A program made the position numbers and the translations under genes. 64,000 nt of DNA, taken from NCBI GenBank assembly GCA_934047225.1, contig OW203987.1:2135501-2199500 (forward strand). The letters run 5' to 3'. Numbering within the stretch: the first letter of the stretch is position 1; each line of letters opens with the position of its first letter. The notes under the pieces are model-generated. The model had not been told where the DNA came from and searched no databases. It saw only the letters and a list, made by a program, of their open reading frames with translations. Source of the DNA: Ypsolopha sequella (lineage: Eukaryota; Arthropoda; Insecta; Lepidoptera; Ypsolophidae). This document shows positions 61,798-64,000 of the stretch, piece after piece.

Positions 61798-62012
61798 GGC
61801 GGCTTGGGGTGCAAAACAAAGTCTTGACTACGATTCAACAAACTGGGGTTTATTGTATTACACACAAATTACAAAATCAAGACAGTTGAAACGTGAACGC
61901 TGCAGATCTCAAGAGGTCGTAGGTCAAAACGTCCTGCCCTCGCGATGACGGTTTGAGTGAAATTGTCTGGTATGCGCGCGAGCCACCGATTTGCTCGCAG
62001 TGTTAAAAAATA
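61798..62012. other. GC-rich unassigned segment beside the minisatellite
   Basis: This segment continues the GC-rich composition of the minisatellite flank and ends in TGCTCGCAGTGTTA. It could be an LTR or UTR fragment. No protein motif is seen. Confidence 0.35.
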
Positions 62013-62200
62013 TTTTTTATTCTTATTGCACACAAAAAACTTAATTCTAAATTAGATAATAAAAGTCATGTACAATGGCGTGCTTATCTCAATAATGATA
62101 TTTCTTCCAGCAAACCAAGGGTGTAGGGATATTTGATCTAAATAAGATATTCATATTGTGCACGATAATACTTATACAGAAACAAGATTAAATTAATAGT
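62013..62200 (-). repeat. 3' UTR tail of a Zenon/CR1-like non-LTR element
   Basis: The plus strand begins TTTTTTATTCTTATTGCACA. It contains CATGTACAATGGCGTGCTTA, then ATTTCTTCCAGCAAACCAAG. From memory, CAATGGCGG...TTATC...ATCTCTTCCAG.CAACC is the antisense of the conserved 3' end of Zenon/CR1-like elements in Lepidoptera. No coding part is attached. Confidence 0.55.
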
Positions 62201-62796
62201 AGATACCTAATAGTTACAAATAATTAATAAACTACATTAAATTTACATGCAAATGCCTACATATAAATATAAAAATATAAAAATACGTATTTAATAAATA
62301 AATACATAATGATGAATGATATATAATATATATACCTATATACATATACCTACACGATAAGTTGCCGAAGATAGTGCTCTTTTATTTTCCTTTTAAATAT
62401 ACCAATGGAGTAAACATGCGCATAATGTGTCAGTGAAAAAAAATTAAGTAAATCTTTTCAGTCACTGAAGTACTTCACTCATTTAGTTCAACACTTAATT
62501 TTAGTCCATCAGATCAGGATAATCAATGATACATGGGAAAATTAATTATTTTTCGACATGACAATGATATACCTTATAAACTATGTTAGTATGTTTTTTA
62601 CAGTTATAAAAGCACTGAATCTAAAAGAAAAATCACATTTATTTTATAAGCACTAACTTAACGATTCAATGAAATTAAATATTTTCCAGTACTGAGACTG
62701 TATTGTGTAGTTCGTCTTACTACAGACAAGTTTTATTATCGTCTTTTGTTGTATCCTCCATTCATTAAAATGTCTCACTCATCTTTGTAAGAAAAT
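62201..62796. other. AT-rich, no gene
   Basis: The stretch is dominated by TA-rich simple sequence at 62250-62350. A small palindrome CAGTCACTGAAGTACTTCACT lies at about 62459. Confidence 0.5.
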
Positions 62797-63196
62797 ATCC
62801 CATCAAAAACATTTCATGTAAACTATCGCCAAGACACAAGCTCAAAACGCTTTTAGTGTTAAAAAGTTATCAGATCTCATGTAGAGCCAAGCCCTTAACT
62901 CTACAAGGCCTAACTCTACAAACCCTACATCTTGATCAAAAAGTATGGCTTGGCCGTTTCGCGGCCGTCAAACAGACACTCCCATGGACTTAATATTATG
63001 TCATGCAATAGTGCCATGAAACGGACAAGCCATACTTTTTGATCAACATGTAGGGTTTGTAGAGTTTGGACTTGTAGAGTTAGGCCTTGTAGAGTTAAGG
63101 GCTTGGCTCTACATGAAATCTGATAACTTTTTAACAGTAAAAGCGTTTTGAGCTTGTGTCTTGGCGATAGTTTACATGAAATGTTTTTGATGGGAT
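62797..63196. repeat. 400-bp foldback element with arms of about 180 bp
   Basis: The left end ATCCCATCAAAAACATTTCA pairs with the right end TGAAATGTTTTTGATGGGAT. Pairing continues almost perfectly through ACTATCGCCAAGACACAAGC, GATCTCATGTAGAGCCAAGC and CTTGATCAAAAAGTATGGCT. The arms contain internal repeats of CTCTACAAGGCCTAACTC type. The central loop is about 60-70 bases. It has no coding capacity. Confidence 0.9.
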
Positions 63197-63313
63197 TTCA
63201 TTTCTTTTTGTTAGATGCTCTACTTTTTTTTTTCAGCCTGCATTTCTTGCGCCTCAGCTATGACTTTTTTTACAGCCCACCCTCTATCTTCGCCTCTTTT
63301 TCTTGTTGGCTTA

Positions 63314-63480
63314 TTATTTGTACTTAGTTATTAAGCGATTATATTCAACTATTGCTGACTGTTGTGCTTTAATACTGCCAAATTCAAGATTAATAAGATG
63401 AACCCCTATCAAACCAGTCACCTTCGAAAGTGCTACATAAGCCTGCCCACAAGAAAACGTCGCACACAGGCGAAAATACG
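63314..63480 (-). pseudogene. PIF1/Helitron-type helicase C-terminal fragment
   Basis: The minus strand reads FSCGQAYVALSKVTGLIGVH, then LINLEFGSIKAQQ and VEYNRLITKYK, then a stop at 63314. G-Q-x-Y-V-A-L-S-x-V is helicase motif VI of PIF1-like enzymes, and the short tail matches the usual C-terminus. Upstream helicase motifs are not found. It is unrelated in sequence to the Helitron fragment at 4.0 kb, which has GQLYVACSRV. Confidence 0.7.
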
Positions 63481-63621
63481 GAAAATCCTGGTCAAAACCT
63501 AAAACTGATAAAATTGGCCATATTAGAGTCCAAATATATTATTAAAATAATTATTTCATATTTAAAATTACAAAGCATGCCTAAAATTAAATAAAAGTAA
63601 ATTATTAAACAAAATTATTTA

Positions 63622-64000
63622 TTATTTCTCAATATCAGGTTCTCTTAACAAAGGTAAAGCGGATTCAGGTAAAGGTTTTCCGATTGTTTTTCTTGGAAGT
63701 TTTCTGAGACCTGTAATGTACGGATCAGAAGTCGCCAAAAGTCTTTGATATGTATCGGTTAAAGTTAAAACTCTTGAAAATTTTCGGGAGTAGCGTTGTC
63801 TATAAGCTCGTACATCTTTATTGCGCGCTTCTTGCGCGTCTTCAGATAGAAGACCTATAGCCGTTTCTGCCTTTTCTATTATTGCCGCACCATGAATCAA
63901 AACCTTGTGAAGGTTGGTAGGCATTTTGTACCATGGATACAGAAAAACAAACTTCTGCGCAGTTCTGAGGCAGTATTTTTTAAATTCTGGGGTACAAATT
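63622..64000 (-). pseudogene. orphan repeat protein, C-terminal fragment running off the window
   Basis: The frame enters from the right edge (FKKYCLRTAQKFVFLYPWYK), then MPTNLHKVLIHGAAIIEKAE, IGLLSEDAQEARNKDVRAYR, SDPYITGL and PESALPLLREPDIEK to a stop at 63622. I recall MP..VHK.LIHG..I....L..LSEEAQEARNK as the C-terminus of a multi-copy unannotated insect repeat protein, but I know no function. It is intact as far as visible; the N-terminal part lies beyond the window. Confidence 0.5.

Noticed and set aside
61341..61865. minus-strand frames with repeated HNEWQDIHDTDSRHLIHY
   Set aside because: Translation of the 62-bp minisatellite; the unit is not a multiple of three, so the frames are by-products.

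Overview
The window looks like an insect chromosome, most likely a moth or butterfly. It is AT-rich, its open frames are almost all transposon genes, some of those genes have spliced exons, and two tails match my memory of lepidopteran repeats (an RTE-type end near 46.7 kb and a Zenon/CR1-like 3' UTR near 62.1 kb). I found no convincing host gene, tRNA or rRNA. Nearly everything readable is a mobile element or its wreckage. Family names rest on motifs recognised by eye, not on a search.

Left flank, 0.7-4.5 kb: a piggyBac-like C-terminal scrap; a decayed PIF/ISL2EU-type element with a THAP/DDE transposase and two copies, in opposite orientations, of a SWIM/YqaJ-type nuclease gene; and a Helitron helicase fragment.

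Retrotransposon nest, 4.7-31.2 kb: an old minus-strand BEL/Pao element (BEL-3, in pieces from 31.2 down to 4.7 kb) received a solo LTR (TSD ATAGT), an internally deleted Gypsy element (TSD ACAAC), and a young plus-strand BEL/Pao (BEL-1, identical-looking 406 bp LTRs, TSD ACCTC). BEL-1 was then split between gag and pol by a minus-strand CR1-like non-LTR element. That element's ORF1 was in turn split by a second young BEL/Pao (BEL-2, identical-looking 778 bp LTRs, TSD AATCC, intact gag and pol). The insertion order BEL-3 < BEL-1 < CR1-like < BEL-2 can be read directly from the interrupted frames.

Second nest, 31.3-42.7 kb: a transposase-like gene of a family I cannot name (motifs IHIDFSEN, HFYSDGPTVQYR, SHGKGAADGVGG) was split by a Jockey-type element with ORF1 and ORF2. 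The Jockey ORF2 was split by a 2.7 kb terminal-inverted-repeat element that carries the two ends of a second unnamed cysteine-rich protein. Further right come a hAT transposase relic and a MADF-domain frame with a cluster of TCAAG motifs at its 5' end.

Right part, 43-64 kb: MITEs (one nested in another; one splitting a Harbinger transposase exactly at TTAA), a mariner relic, two FLYWCH/MULE relics, two truncated non-LTR reverse transcriptases, several tandem repeats (46 bp, 62 bp and about 0.3 kb units), a 400 bp foldback element, a PIF1/Helitron helicase scrap and two more orphan repeat proteins. The intervening DNA is AT-rich with no gene I can support.

The most promising candidates for something undescribed are the TIR element at 33426-36123, the split DDE-like gene at 31313-32615 and 40743-40797, and a 154-codon stop-free extension of the CR1-like ORF1 that ends on the ORF2 start codon.
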